A stretch of 64,000 nucleotides of DNA from Pseudomonas sp. N3-W (GTDB lineage Bacteria; Pseudomonadota; Gammaproteobacteria; Pseudomonadales; Pseudomonadaceae). A program made the position numbers and the translations under genes. The notes under the pieces were generated by a model. That model did no database searches, had not been told where the DNA came from, and saw nothing but the letters and a program-made list of their open reading frames with translations. The stretch's first letter is position 1. Each line of letters begins with the position of its first letter. The stretch is taken from the NCBI RefSeq assembly GCF_024970185.1, contig NZ_CP103965.1:5165001-5229000 (forward strand). The letters are read 5' to 3'. Below, in pieces: positions 22,619-32,072 of this stretch.

Positions 22619-24661
22619 ATGCCATTGCGCCAGCGCCTTGAAAACCTGCCAGTCGGCCAGAAACTGCTGGCCGCCCTGCTGGTGCTACTGACCACCGTCC
22701 TGCTAGTCGCCAACCTGACTTTTATCAGCGCGGCGTACTACATCTCCCAGGAAGCCATGGCGCCCCAGGCCCTGCAAACCATCGGCCGGCTGGTGTCCAA
22801 TCCGAGCCTGATCGGTGATGCCCTGCAATCGCCACAAAACGCCGACCGTCTGCTCAACGAAATCAGCAGCTATTCACCGCTGCGTGCGGCTGCACTGTAT
22901 GACGGCAATGGCCAGCGCATGGCGCAGTTGCAACACGGTGACAAACTGAAACTGCCCGACCACTTCCGGCACCTCGATGCCTGGCAGGCCACCGAATTTC
23001 GCAGCAATCAGGTGATCACCCTGCCCCGCCCCGGCACTCAGCCGGGCCACCTGCTGCTGGTGGCCAGCAGCGAACTGCCGATGGCGTTCTACACCGGCAC
23101 CCTGACCGCAAGCCTGGGGATCCTGATTTTCAGCGTGCTGTTATGGCTGGTGATTGCCCGGCAGATCAAACGCCTGATCACCCGGCCGATCCATGAACTC
23201 GAAGAGTTGTCACGCCAGGTTACCCGCGAAGAGAACTATGCCCTGCGCGCCTCGAAGGGCAACCATGACGAAATCGGCAGCCTCGCCGAAGCCTTCAACA
23301 CCATGCTCTCGCGCATCGAGGCCCGGGAGCAGCAGCTCAAACGCGCCCGCGATGACTCCGAGGCCGCCTACGACCAGGCTCAGGGGCTGGCCGAAGAAAC
23401 CCGCCACACCAACCGCAAGCTGGAACTGGAAGTCCAGGTGCGCAGCAAGATCGAGAAAAAACTCACCGGCTTCCAGAACTACCTCAACAGCATCATCGAC
23501 TCCATGCCCTCGGCGCTGATCGCCCTCGACGAACAGCTCTACGTGACGCAGTGGAATCAGGAAGCCAGTGCACTGTCCGGCACGCGTCTGGATGAAGCCC
23601 TGAACCAGCCGATATTCCTCGCGTTCGAGCCGCTCAAGCCATTTTTGCCGCAGCTCAAGCAAACCGTCGAAGAACACACGGTGGCCAAGATCGAACGGGT
23701 GACCTGGTTCAAGGATGACGAGCCCAAGCATTACGCCCTGACCTTCTACCCACTGATGGGCGGCGCCGGACGCGGCGTGGTGATCCGTATCGACGACATC
23801 ACCCAGCGTCTGTCCCTGGAAGAAATGATGGTGCAGTCGGAAAAGATGCTCTCGGTCGGTGGCCTCGCCGCCGGCATGGCCCATGAGATCAACAACCCGC
23901 TGGGGGCGATCCTGCACAACGTGCAGAACATCCGTCGCCGGCTATCCCCGGACCTGCCGAAAAACCTCGAAACCGCTGAGCAGCTGGGGATCGAACTGGA
24001 TGTAGTCAATCGCTACCTGAAAGGTCGCGAGGTGCCGCAATTGCTCGATGGCATCCAGCAGGCCGGTGCGCGTGCGGCGAAGATTGTCACCCACATGCTC
24101 AGTTTCAGCCGTCGCAGCACCCGGCAAATGGCGCCATGCGACCTTCCGGCACTGATTGATCAAGCAGTGGATATCGCCGGTAATGACTTCGATCTGGCCA
24201 TCGGTTTCGACTTCAAGGGGCAGGCGATCATTCGACAGTTTGACCCGGCGTTGGGGCCGGTGCCCGGTACAGCCAACGAACTTGAACAAGTGCTGCTCAA
24301 CTTGCTGAAAAACGCCGCCCAGGCCATTCACCAGCGTGAGGATGACAGTGAACCGGGACGGATCATCCTGCGCACCAAACTCAATCCACCGTGGGCGGAG
24401 ATCCAGGTCGAAGACAACGGCATCGGCATGAGCGAAAACGTGCGCAAGCGCACTTTCGAGCCGTTCTTCACCACCAAGGAAATCGGCCAGGGCACCGGCC
24501 TTGGGCTGTCAGTGTCGTATTTCATCATCACCAACAATCACAAGGGCCAGATGGAAGTGCAATCGACTCAGGGACTGGGCACCTGCTTCACCCTGCGCCT
24601 GCCCCTGACCAGCACACCGACGCCGCTCGTCTCTCAAGAACTCAATCAGCTACCGAGGTAA
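22619..24661 (+). CDS. Hybrid-free membrane sensor histidine kinase (HAMP-PAS-HisKA)
   Basis: A 680-residue sensor kinase. A first transmembrane helix at about residues 17-39, a periplasmic domain of about 130 residues, a second helix near 165-185 (LGILIFSVLLWLVIA), a HAMP domain, a coiled coil (residues 235-285), a PAS domain (about 290-400), then the phosphoacceptor H box AAGMAHEINNPLGAI and the ATPase N, G1 and G2 boxes (NLLKNAAQAI, VEDNGIGM, GTGLGLSV). No response regulator gene is adjacent, so it is an orphan here. The signal is unknown. It starts 45 bp after panE and ends 2 bp before the cobalamin adenosyltransferase gene. Confidence 0.92.
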   Translation: MPLRQRLENLPVGQKLLAALLVLLTTVLLVANLTFISAAYYISQEAMAPQALQTIGRLVSNPSLIGDALQSPQNADRLLNEISSYSPLRAAALYDGNGQRMAQLQHGDKLKLPDHFRHLDAWQATEFRSNQVITLPRPGTQPGHLLLVASSELPMAFYTGTLTASLGILIFSVLLWLVIARQIKRLITRPIHELEELSRQVTREENYALRASKGNHDEIGSLAEAFNTMLSRIEAREQQLKRARDDSEAAYDQAQGLAEETRHTNRKLELEVQVRSKIEKKLTGFQNYLNSIIDSMPSALIALDEQLYVTQWNQEASALSGTRLDEALNQPIFLAFEPLKPFLPQLKQTVEEHTVAKIERVTWFKDDEPKHYALTFYPLMGGAGRGVVIRIDDITQRLSLEEMMVQSEKMLSVGGLAAGMAHEINNPLGAILHNVQNIRRRLSPDLPKNLETAEQLGIELDVVNRYLKGREVPQLLDGIQQAGARAAKIVTHMLSFSRRSTRQMAPCDLPALIDQAVDIAGNDFDLAIGFDFKGQAIIRQFDPALGPVPGTANELEQVLLNLLKNAAQAIHQREDDSEPGRIILRTKLNPPWAEIQVEDNGIGMSENVRKRTFEPFFTTKEIGQGTGLGLSVSYFIITNNHKGQMEVQSTQGLGTCFTLRLPLTSTPTPLVSQELNQLPR

Positions 24662-24663
24662 TC

Positions 24664-25245
24664 ATGGGCTTTCGCTTGTCGAAGATTTACACCCGCACCG
24701 GCGACAAAGGCGAAACCGGCCTCGGCGATGGCCGCCGCGTACCGAAGGACCATCCGCGCATCGAGGCGATTGGCGAGGTGGATACGCTCAACAGTCAGGT
24801 GGGCGTGTTGTTGGCCGGGCTGGCCGCGGAAGCTGACCGGTGCGCTGGTTTGAATGAACTGATAGACGTACTGGCGCCGTGTCAGCATCGGTTGTTCGAC
24901 CTCGGCGGTGAACTGGCGATGCCGGTGTATCAGGCACTGACGGCAGCGGAAATAGAACGGCTGGAAGCGGCCATTGATAGGTGGAACGAAGAGCTGGGGC
25001 CCCTGGAGAATTTTATCTTGCCGGGTGGCTCGGCGCTGATCGCTCAGGCCCACGTCTGCCGTAGCCTGGCCCGCAGTGCCGAGCGGCGATGTCAGCATTT
25101 GAACGCGGTTGAACCGTTGGCCGGGGTTGGCCTGGCGTATATCAATCGGTTGTCGGATTTGCTGTTTGTGGCGGCGAGGCTGATTGCCAAGCGGCAGGGA
25201 GTTGCTGAAATTCTTTGGCAGGCGGCGGTGAAACCTCAGGTTTAG
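24664..25245 (+). CDS. Cob(I)alamin adenosyltransferase, PduO type
   Basis: It transfers adenosine from ATP to cob(I)alamin to make adenosylcobalamin. The 193-residue protein has the PduO-type N-terminus SKIYTRTGDKGETGLGDGRRV (ATP-binding) and the conserved RSAERRC and NRLSDLLFVAAR segments. A ribosome site GAGG lies inside the end of the kinase gene, 6 bases before the ATG, so translation is coupled. A wider open frame upstream is an artefact of the kinase gene. Confidence 0.93.
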   Translation: MGFRLSKIYTRTGDKGETGLGDGRRVPKDHPRIEAIGEVDTLNSQVGVLLAGLAAEADRCAGLNELIDVLAPCQHRLFDLGGELAMPVYQALTAAEIERLEAAIDRWNEELGPLENFILPGGSALIAQAHVCRSLARSAERRCQHLNAVEPLAGVGLAYINRLSDLLFVAARLIAKRQGVAEILWQAAVKPQV

Positions 25246-25260
25246 TCGGCGTCTGTCAGG

Positions 25261-25350
25261 CCTTATCGCGGGCAAGCCCGCTCCCACAGTGACCGGATTC
25301 TTCCAGTAGAAACGCGATCAACTGTGGGAGCGGGCTTGCCCGCGATAAGG
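25261..25350. repeat. REPIN (inverted REP pair)
   Basis: CGCGGGCAAGCCCGCTCCC and its exact inverse flank about 30 bp between the convergent cobalamin adenosyltransferase and mutT-type genes. The outer CCTTATCG/CGATAAGG bases extend the pairing. Confidence 0.93.
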
Positions 25351-25357
25351 CCAGTCG

Positions 25358-26308
25358 CTACACCAAAGAATCAGGCCAAAACGCCCGAATCCCCGCCACA
25401 CCCTGGGCCCCTGCCGTCCAGGCCTTCTCAAGTTCAGCCGGCCCGACACCACCGAGCAGGAACACCGGTTTGCTGAAGCCCTCGATCAAGCTCGAAGCCT
25501 GCTCCCAGCCCAATGGCTGTGCATCCGGGTGAGTCTGGGTCGGCTGCACCGGCGACAACGTGACGAAATCCACGCCCATCTGTTCGGCCAGCGCCAGCTC
25601 TTCAGCGTTATGACAAGACGCCGCCAACCAGCGCGAGACTGGCAGCGGTCGGCCCGCCGCCGCGTATTTACGCAATTGCGCAGCGGTGATGTGCCAGCCC
25701 GCGGACGGGAAATCCCCGAGCCACTCGAACGGTCCCTTGATCATCAACTGCGCTTTACCGGCGCACAGCCCCGCTGCATCCACCGCCAGATCGCGGTACT
25801 TCGGGTCGTAGCCGTTGGGTGCCCGCAGCTGGATCAGCTTGATACCACCGGCGATGGCTTTCTGAATACCCCGTAGCAAGGCCGGGGTTTCCAGGTCTTG
25901 CGGAGTAATCAGGTACTGCGCCGGCAAACGTGCAGCCGCGACAATCGGCTGGTTGGCCGCAGGAAATTCATAATCCGTCAGGTCACGGGGCGCCACCCAC
26001 GCCAGGGGCTGGCCCTCGGCCCCGTGAGGTTCACCACTGAATGCCGACACTTCCCAGACATCCAGCAACACCTGCTTGTCCGGGTAATCGTGTTGAACCT
26101 TGATCAGCGGTCGCGCTGCATTGACGACAATGCCCAGCTCTTCGTGAAGCTCGCGAGCCAGTGCTGTTTCTACGGACTCGTCGGCCTCGACCTTGCCACC
26201 GGGAAATTCCCATAGACCCCCCTGGTGCTGGGTGTCGGCGCGGCGGGCGATCAGTATCTTGCCGGCGCCGTCACGGATGACCGCTGCGGCTACATGGACT
26301 CGTTTCAC
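25358..26308 (-). CDS. mutT: MutT-type Nudix hydrolase fused to ThiE-like domain
   Basis: A 316-residue two-domain protein. Residues 1-130 form a Nudix hydrolase with a full Nudix box (GX5EX7REUXEEXGU, starting GKVEADE and ending EELGI), as in MutT, which removes 8-oxo-dGTP from the nucleotide pool. Residues 150-316 resemble thiamine-phosphate synthase (KLIQLRAPN, ACHNAEELALAEQMGVDFVTLSPVQPT, GGVGPAE). The fusion is known in gammaproteobacteria. The C-terminal activity is unproven. It overlaps the upstream GST gene by 4 bp. Confidence 0.92.
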   Translation of the reverse strand: MKRVHVAAAVIRDGAGKILIARRADTQHQGGLWEFPGGKVEADESVETALARELHEELGIVVNAARPLIKVQHDYPDKQVLLDVWEVSAFSGEPHGAEGQPLAWVAPRDLTDYEFPAANQPIVAAARLPAQYLITPQDLETPALLRGIQKAIAGGIKLIQLRAPNGYDPKYRDLAVDAAGLCAGKAQLMIKGPFEWLGDFPSAGWHITAAQLRKYAAAGRPLPVSRWLAASCHNAEELALAEQMGVDFVTLSPVQPTQTHPDAQPLGWEQASSLIEGFSKPVFLLGGVGPAELEKAWTAGAQGVAGIRAFWPDSLV

Positions 26309-26937
26309 TGTCCGACCTCCTCAAGACCCGCCGTGTGCCAGGCCTTGAAGGCCGGCCACTGGTAAATGGTTTCGACATAAGCGGCGGCATCAGCCGGCAA
26401 CTTCACCTGATAGGTGCGCAGGCGCACGGCAATCGGCGCGAAGAACGCGTCAGCCAACGTCGCAGCGCCGAACAGGAACGGACCGGTTTCGGTGGCGACC
26501 GCCCGGCACTCTGCCCACAGCGCCAGCATGCGTTCGATTTCAGCCTGAACATCTGGCGGCGTCGAGGCCAGCGGCGCATTGCGGGTCAGGTCGAAGGGCA
26601 TGTTGCCGCGCAAGGCGAAGAAGCCGCTGTGCATCTGGGCACAGGCAGAACGGGCCTGGGCACGGGCAGCAACGTCCTTGGGCCAGAGACCGGCATCGGG
26701 AAATTGCTCGGCCAGATACTCCCCGATTGCCAATGAATCGGCGATGGTGCCGTGTTCGGTTTTCAGCAGCGGGACCTTGCCGGTCGGCGAATGCTTGAGC
26801 AGGCGTTCACGGGTGTCCGGCTGACCCAGCTTGATCAGTTCTTCAGTGTAGGCAGCGCCGCTCAGCTCGAGTGCCAGGGCGCCGCGAAGGGACCAGGAGG
26901 AATAGAGTTTGTCGCCGATGATCAGGTGCAGGCTCAT
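26305..26937 (-). CDS. Glutathione S-transferase family protein
   Basis: A 210-residue cytosolic GST. The N-terminal thioredoxin-like domain has the catalytic Ser region LYSSWSLRGALAL and the glutathione-binding segment TGKVPLLKTEHGTIADSLAIGEYL. The C-terminal all-helical domain follows. The substrate is not predictable. It is coupled by a 4-bp overlap to mutT. Confidence 0.88.
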   Translation of the reverse strand: MSLHLIIGDKLYSSWSLRGALALELSGAAYTEELIKLGQPDTRERLLKHSPTGKVPLLKTEHGTIADSLAIGEYLAEQFPDAGLWPKDVAARAQARSACAQMHSGFFALRGNMPFDLTRNAPLASTPPDVQAEIERMLALWAECRAVATETGPFLFGAATLADAFFAPIAVRLRTYQVKLPADAAAYVETIYQWPAFKAWHTAGLEEVGQ

Positions 26938-26980
26938 GGTTTGGCGCCTTTTCTTTAATCGTTGGAGTCTGGCAGGCCGT

Positions 26981-27074
26981 CATCGCGAGCAAGCCCGCTC
27001 CCACAGTGAATCTCCAGTGAACACAGATGTTGTGTAAGGCGGAAAACCTGTGGGAGCGAGCTTGCTCGCGATTG
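26981..27074. repeat. REPIN (inverted REP pair)
   Basis: ATCGCGAGCAAGCCCGCTCC at the left and GGGAGCGAGCTTGCTCGCGA at the right flank about 50 bp, between the argJ stop and the GST start. Confidence 0.9.
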
Positions 27075-27094
27075 CAGCAACTCGGTCCTGACTT

Positions 27095-28312
27095 TTAAGT
27101 ACGGTACTCGGCGTTGATCTTCACGTATTCGTGGGACAGGTCGGTGGTCCAGATGGTTTCGCTGCAATCGCCGCGACCCAGCTCGATACGGATGGTGATT
27201 TCTTCCTGCTGCATCACCGCCGCGCCCTGGGCTTCGGTGTAGGTCGCCGCACGCGCGCCACGACTGGCGATGCATACGTCGCCAAGGAACACGTCGATCT
27301 TGCTCACGTCCAGATTCGGCACGCCGGCACGGCCCACGGCAGCCAGGATACGGCCCCAGTTCGGGTCGGAGGCGAACAGCGCGGTCTTGATCAGTGGCGA
27401 GTGCGCCACGGTATAACCGACGTCCAGGCATTCCTGGTGATTACCGCCGCCATTGACTTCAACGGTCACGAATTTGGTCGCGCCTTCGCCGTCGCGCACG
27501 ATGGCCTGAGCCACGTCCATGCAGACTTCGAACACCGCCTGTTTGAGCTTGCCGAACAGCTCACCGCTGGCGGAGGTAATTTCCGGTAGCGTGGCCTGAC
27601 CGGTTGCGATCAGCATGCAGCAGTCATTGGTCGACGTATCGCCGTCGATGGTGATGCGGTTGAACGACTTGTTGGCGCCGTCCAGCAACAGGTTTTGCAG
27701 TACATCGCGCGACACTTTGGCGTCGGTGGCGATGTAGCCGAGCATGGTTGCCATGTTCGGGCGGATCATGCCGGCGCCTTTGCTGATACCGGTCACAGTG
27801 ATGGTCACGCCATCATGTACGAACTGGCGACTGGCACCTTTTGGCAAGGTGTCGGTGGTCATGATGCCGGTCGCAGCGGCTTCCCAGTTGTTGACCGACA
27901 GATCGTCCAGCGCCGCTTGCAGCGCGCCTTCGATTTTCTCTACCGGCAGCGGCTCACCGATGACGCCTGTGGAATACGGCAACACCAGGCTTGCATCAAC
28001 GCCAGTCAATTCAGCCAGTTTGGCGCAGGTGCGCTCCGCGGCGGCCAGGCCAGGTTCGCCGGTGCCGGCGTTGGCGTTACCGGTGTTGGTCAGCAGGTAG
28101 CGCACCGGGCCTTGCACGCGTTGCTTGGCCAGAATCACCGGAGCTGCGCAAAAAGCGTTCAGGGTGAACACGCCAGCGACGGTCGAGCCTTCGGCACAGC
28201 GCATGACCACGACATCCTTGCGCCCCGGGCGCTTGATGCCCGCCGAGGCGATACCGAGTTCAAAACCGGCAACCGGGTGCAACGTTGGCAAAGGACCAAG
28301 ACCAACAGCCAT
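27095..28312 (-). CDS. argJ: Bifunctional ornithine acetyltransferase / N-acetylglutamate synthase
   Basis: It recycles the acetyl group from acetylornithine to glutamate in arginine synthesis. The 405-residue precursor has the self-cleavage site in [11 protein letters not shown], between Ala188 and Thr189, with Thr189 as nucleophile. The start at 28312 (MAVGLGPLP) matches the family. It lies 136 bp downstream of secA behind the secA terminator. Confidence 0.96.
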   Translation of the reverse strand: MAVGLGPLPTLHPVAGFELGIASAGIKRPGRKDVVVMRCAEGSTVAGVFTLNAFCAAPVILAKQRVQGPVRYLLTNTGNANAGTGEPGLAAAERTCAKLAELTGVDASLVLPYSTGVIGEPLPVEKIEGALQAALDDLSVNNWEAAATGIMTTDTLPKGASRQFVHDGVTITVTGISKGAGMIRPNMATMLGYIATDAKVSRDVLQNLLLDGANKSFNRITIDGDTSTNDCCMLIATGQATLPEITSASGELFGKLKQAVFEVCMDVAQAIVRDGEGATKFVTVEVNGGGNHQECLDVGYTVAHSPLIKTALFASDPNWGRILAAVGRAGVPNLDVSKIDVFLGDVCIASRGARAATYTEAQGAAVMQQEEITIRIELGRGDCSETIWTTDLSHEYVKINAEYRT

Positions 28313-28388
28313 GAATGCGCTCCTTATCGATGATGTCTGCACCGTCGCCGTTCGTATCGTTGAAAGGCAGGACGGTGGTTTAAATGGC

Positions 28389-28422
28389 AAAACGCCGCGA
28401 CGGCTGATGCCGGTCGCGGCGC
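28389..28422 (-). terminator. Terminator of secA
   Basis: On the minus strand CGCCGCGAC and GTCGCGGCG enclose an 11-base loop and are followed by TTTT. It lies 27 bp past the secA stop. Confidence 0.85.
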
Positions 28423-28448
28423 GGGTATATCAGCGTATGAAACGGGTT

Positions 28449-31184
28449 TTACTGGATCTGCCCGTGGCAATGCTTGAATTTCTTGCCCGAACCGCAGTAG
28501 CACAGTTCGTTGCGGCCCAACTTCTGCTCGGCGCGTACCGGTGCGTTGGCGAGGGCAACATCGACCTCTTCACCCAACAGTTCCGGCTGGTCGAGACCAG
28601 GCGCCTCGTCGTGCTGGAACTGCATGCGGGCGGCCAGAGCTTCGGCTTCCTGACGCAGGCGTTGTTCTTCTTCGATCGGGTCTTCGCGGCGAACCTGAAC
28701 GTGGGACAACACACGGATCGAGTCGCGCTTGATCGAATCCAGCAGCTCGGAGAACAGCGTGTACGACTCGCGCTTGTACTCTTGCTTCGGGTTCTTCTGC
28801 GCATAGCCACGCAGGTGGATGCCGTGACGCAGGTGGTCCATGGTCGACAGGTGGTCTTTCCACAAGTCGTCCAGAACGCGCAGTACGATTTGCTTCTCGA
28901 AGGTGCGCAGGGCTTCGATACCCGCCTGATCTTCTTTCTCGTGGTACGCGGCCATCAGTTCGTGCATCAGTTTTTCGCGCAGGGTTTCTTCGTACAGGTG
29001 GTCGTCTTCGTCGAGCCATTGCTGGATCGGCAAGGCTACACTGAAGTCGCTCTGCAACGCGGCTTCCAGACCGGCCACGTCCCATTGCTCAGGCAACGAT
29101 TGCGGCGGAATGTGAGCACTGACGGTCGCATTGAGTACGTCCTGACGGAAATCGGCGATGGTCTCGCCAATGTTGTCGGCGGCCAGCAACGTGTTACGCA
29201 TGTGATAAATCACTTTACGCTGTTCGTTGTTGACGTCATCGAACTCAAGCAGTTGCTTGCGAATGTCGAAGTTACGGCCTTCAACCTTGCGCTGGGCTTT
29301 CTCGATGGCGTTGGTCACCATGCGGTGCTCGATCGCTTCACCGGACTGCATGCCCAGGGCCTTCATGAAGTTCTTGACCCGGTCAGAGGCGAAGATGCGC
29401 ATCAAGCTGTCTTCCAGCGACAGGTAGAAGCGGCTGGAACCGGCGTCACCCTGACGACCGGCACGACCACGCAGCTGGTTGTCGATACGGCGCGACTCGT
29501 GACGCTCGGACGCGATCACCTGCAAACCACCGGACTCCAGCACTTGCTGGTGACGCTTCTGCCAGTCGGCCTTGATCTGGGCAATCTGCTCAGGGGTCGG
29601 GTCTTCCAGGGAGGCAACTTCGACTTCCCAGTTACCGCCCAGCAGAATGTCAGTACCACGACCGGCCATGTTGGTGGCAATGGTCAGGGCGCCAGGACGA
29701 CCGGCCTGGGCGATGATTTCAGCTTCTTTTTCGTGGAACTTGGCGTTCAGGACCTTGTGTTCGATGCCTTCCTTGTTGAGCAGATTGGACATGTGCTCGG
29801 AAGTTTCGATCGTCGCAGTACCCACCAGCACCGGACGGCCGTGGGTCATGCACTCCTTGATGTCGTTGATGATCGCCGCGTATTTCTCGTCGGCGGTCAG
29901 GAACACCAGGTCGTTGTAGTCTTTACGCGCCAGTGGCTTGTTCGGCGGAATCACCATGACCTGCAGGCCGTAGATCTGGTGGAACTCGAACGCTTCGGTG
30001 TCGGCCGTACCGGTCATGCCGGACAGTTTGTTGTACAGACGGAAGTAGTTCTGGAACGTGGTCGAAGCCAGGGTCTGGCTTTCAGCCTGGATGTTCAGGT
30101 TTTCCTTGGCCTCGATGGCCTGGTGCAGGCCTTCGGACAAACGGCGACCCGGCATGGTACGGCCGGTGTGTTCGTCGACCAGTACAACCTGACCGTCCTG
30201 CACGATGTATTCGATGTTGCGATGGAACAGCTTGTGCGCACGCAGACCGGCATAAACGTGGGTCAGCAGGCCCAGGTTATGCGATGAGTACAGGCTCTCG
30301 CCTTCAGCCAGCAGGCCGATACGGGTCAGCGTTTCTTCGACGTACTGGTGACCGGCTTCGTTGAGTTCGACCTGACGGGTCTTCTCGTCCACGGTGTAGT
30401 GGCCAGCCTTGGTAACTTCGCCTTCAACTTCTTCGACGTGCAGTTCCAGCTGCGGGATCAGTTTATTGACCTCGATGTACAGCTTGGAGCTGTCCTCGGC
30501 CTGACCGGAAATGATCAGCGGCGTACGGGCTTCGTCGATGAGGATGGAGTCGACTTCGTCGATCACGGCAAAATTGAGTTCGCGCTGGAATTTTTCTTCC
30601 ATGCTGAACGCCATGTTGTCGCGCAGGTAGTCGAACCCGAATTCGTTGTTGGTGCCGTAGGTGATGTCGGCAGCGTAAGCCAGACGCTTCTCTTCCGGCG
30701 GCTGGAATGGCGTGACCACACCGACCGTCAGGCCGAGGAATTCGTACAGCGGGCGCATCCAGTTGGCGTCACGACGAGCCAGGTAATCGTTCACGGTAAC
30801 AACGTGCACGCCCTTGCCGGACAGCGCATTGAGGTAAACACCCAGTGTTGCCACCAGGGTCTTGCCTTCGCCGGTGCGCATTTCCGCGATCATGCCTTCA
30901 TGCAAGGTCATGCCGCCGATCAGCTGGACGTCGAAGTGACGCATACCCATGACGCGCTTGCCGGCTTCGCGGGCGACCGCAAAGGCTTCTGGCAGCAGCT
31001 TGTCGAGGGTTTCCCCTTTGGCGATGCGGGCCTTGAACTCGTCTGTCTTGGCACGCAATTGATCGTCCGAAAGGGCTACCATTTGCTCTTCGAAGGCATT
31101 GACGAATTGCACCGTCTTGAGCATGCGTTTGACTTCACGCTCGTTCTTGCTTCCAAAAAGTTTCTTTAACAAAGGCGCAAACAT
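28449..31184 (-). CDS. secA: Preprotein translocase ATPase SecA
   Basis: The motor that pushes unfolded proteins through SecYEG. The 911-residue protein starts [17 protein letters not shown], contains Walker [10 protein letters not shown] near residue 105 and the DEAD-like [13 protein letters not shown], the second NBD ([10 protein letters not shown]), and the C-terminal zinc and SecB-binding tail [13 protein letters not shown]. An upstream in-frame extension of 22 codons is not conserved. It is transcribed divergently from dciA. Confidence 0.98.
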   Translation of the reverse strand: MFAPLLKKLFGSKNEREVKRMLKTVQFVNAFEEQMVALSDDQLRAKTDEFKARIAKGETLDKLLPEAFAVAREAGKRVMGMRHFDVQLIGGMTLHEGMIAEMRTGEGKTLVATLGVYLNALSGKGVHVVTVNDYLARRDANWMRPLYEFLGLTVGVVTPFQPPEEKRLAYAADITYGTNNEFGFDYLRDNMAFSMEEKFQRELNFAVIDEVDSILIDEARTPLIISGQAEDSSKLYIEVNKLIPQLELHVEEVEGEVTKAGHYTVDEKTRQVELNEAGHQYVEETLTRIGLLAEGESLYSSHNLGLLTHVYAGLRAHKLFHRNIEYIVQDGQVVLVDEHTGRTMPGRRLSEGLHQAIEAKENLNIQAESQTLASTTFQNYFRLYNKLSGMTGTADTEAFEFHQIYGLQVMVIPPNKPLARKDYNDLVFLTADEKYAAIINDIKECMTHGRPVLVGTATIETSEHMSNLLNKEGIEHKVLNAKFHEKEAEIIAQAGRPGALTIATNMAGRGTDILLGGNWEVEVASLEDPTPEQIAQIKADWQKRHQQVLESGGLQVIASERHESRRIDNQLRGRAGRQGDAGSSRFYLSLEDSLMRIFASDRVKNFMKALGMQSGEAIEHRMVTNAIEKAQRKVEGRNFDIRKQLLEFDDVNNEQRKVIYHMRNTLLAADNIGETIADFRQDVLNATVSAHIPPQSLPEQWDVAGLEAALQSDFSVALPIQQWLDEDDHLYEETLREKLMHELMAAYHEKEDQAGIEALRTFEKQIVLRVLDDLWKDHLSTMDHLRHGIHLRGYAQKNPKQEYKRESYTLFSELLDSIKRDSIRVLSHVQVRREDPIEEEQRLRQEAEALAARMQFQHDEAPGLDQPELLGEEVDVALANAPVRAEQKLGRNELCYCGSGKKFKHCHGQIQ

Positions 31185-31491
31185 ATCGGCAGGATCTTCC
31201 ACACTAAAGGGATGGAGGGCGGCCCCGTGAGTCGCCCGTGCAGCCCTCATGGCCGCATGCGAACGAGCATTCTACCCGGAAACGATGGTGAGGAAAGTGG
31301 CGTTATTCCACGATGCATGCACTGCGCTGTGACGGGGCTCACTTAAAATAAGGGCTTTTTGCGTAACTTCAACCCGCAGAAGGAAGAAGTTACCTGTTGA
31401 TTTAATGGGTAAAGCGCTCGCAAAGCAATGGGGCGGGCGTACAGAGTGCTTTCTGCTACCATGGCGATTCTGTTACTTCAGGTGTTCGATC
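31185..31491. other. secA-dciA divergent intergenic region
   Basis: It must hold both promoters. An upstream codon for the dciA frame lies at 31405 but has no conserved sequence. Nothing else is seen. Confidence 0.5.
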
Positions 31492-31947
31492 ATGGCATTT
31501 CGCCCTCTCACGGCCAGAGCACCCGCCGTTCTGCTTCGCGAAGCCAAACCGCTGAAAGCCATCTTCGGCCACGCACAACGCCTGGGTCATTTACAGCGCC
31601 TGGTGGAAAGCCAGTTGCAGCCCGCCGCTCGCGAGCATTGCCACGTGGCGTCCTGGCGCGAAGGCAGCTTGTTGCTGATTGTCACCGACGGCCATTGGGC
31701 CACTCGCCTGCGTTACCAGCAAAAGCGCCTGCAACGCCAGTTGCAGCTGTTCGACGAGTTCGCCAGCCTGACCCGCATTCTGTTCAAGGTACAGCCACCG
31801 ACGGTCCAGCAAGGGGCCGTCGGGCACACCATGGATTTGTCCACCGATGCAGCGGCGACCATTCAGGCTACGGCCGATGGCATTACTGATCCGAATTTGC
31901 GCGCGGCGCTGGAGCGACTGGCGGCACATGCGAAACCCAAGGACTGA
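31492..31947 (+). CDS. dciA: DciA (DUF721), DnaB helicase loader family
   Basis: A 151-residue DUF721 protein; DciA loads the replicative helicase DnaB in bacteria lacking DnaC. The N-terminal domain has the family start FRPLTARAP...LLREAKPLKAIFGHAQRL and a KH-like fold with LLLIVTDGHWATRLRYQQ. The start at 31492 (MAFRPL) is chosen over upstream codons. It is divergent from secA with a 307-bp intergenic region in which I see no gene. Confidence 0.88.
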   Translation: MAFRPLTARAPAVLLREAKPLKAIFGHAQRLGHLQRLVESQLQPAAREHCHVASWREGSLLLIVTDGHWATRLRYQQKRLQRQLQLFDEFASLTRILFKVQPPTVQQGAVGHTMDLSTDAAATIQATADGITDPNLRAALERLAAHAKPKD

Positions 31948-31960
31948 CAACTATCTAATT

Positions 31961-32052
31961 TTGTGGGAGCGGGCTTGCTCGCGATGACGGCGTCACATTC
32001 AACATCAATGTCGAATGATCTAGCGCTATCGCGAGCAAGCTCGCTCCCACAA
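31961..32052. repeat. REPIN (inverted REP pair)
   Basis: TGTGGGAGCGGGCTTGCTCG at the left and GCGAGCAAGCTCGCTCCCAC at the right enclose about 45 bp between the convergent dciA and DUF853 ATPase genes. Confidence 0.9.
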
Positions 32053-32072
32053 TGACCGTCAACCATCAGGAT

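Noticed and set aside
31405..31491. Upstream extension of dciA
   Set aside because: The extra 29 codons lack conservation features and the ATG at 31492 gives the family N-terminus.
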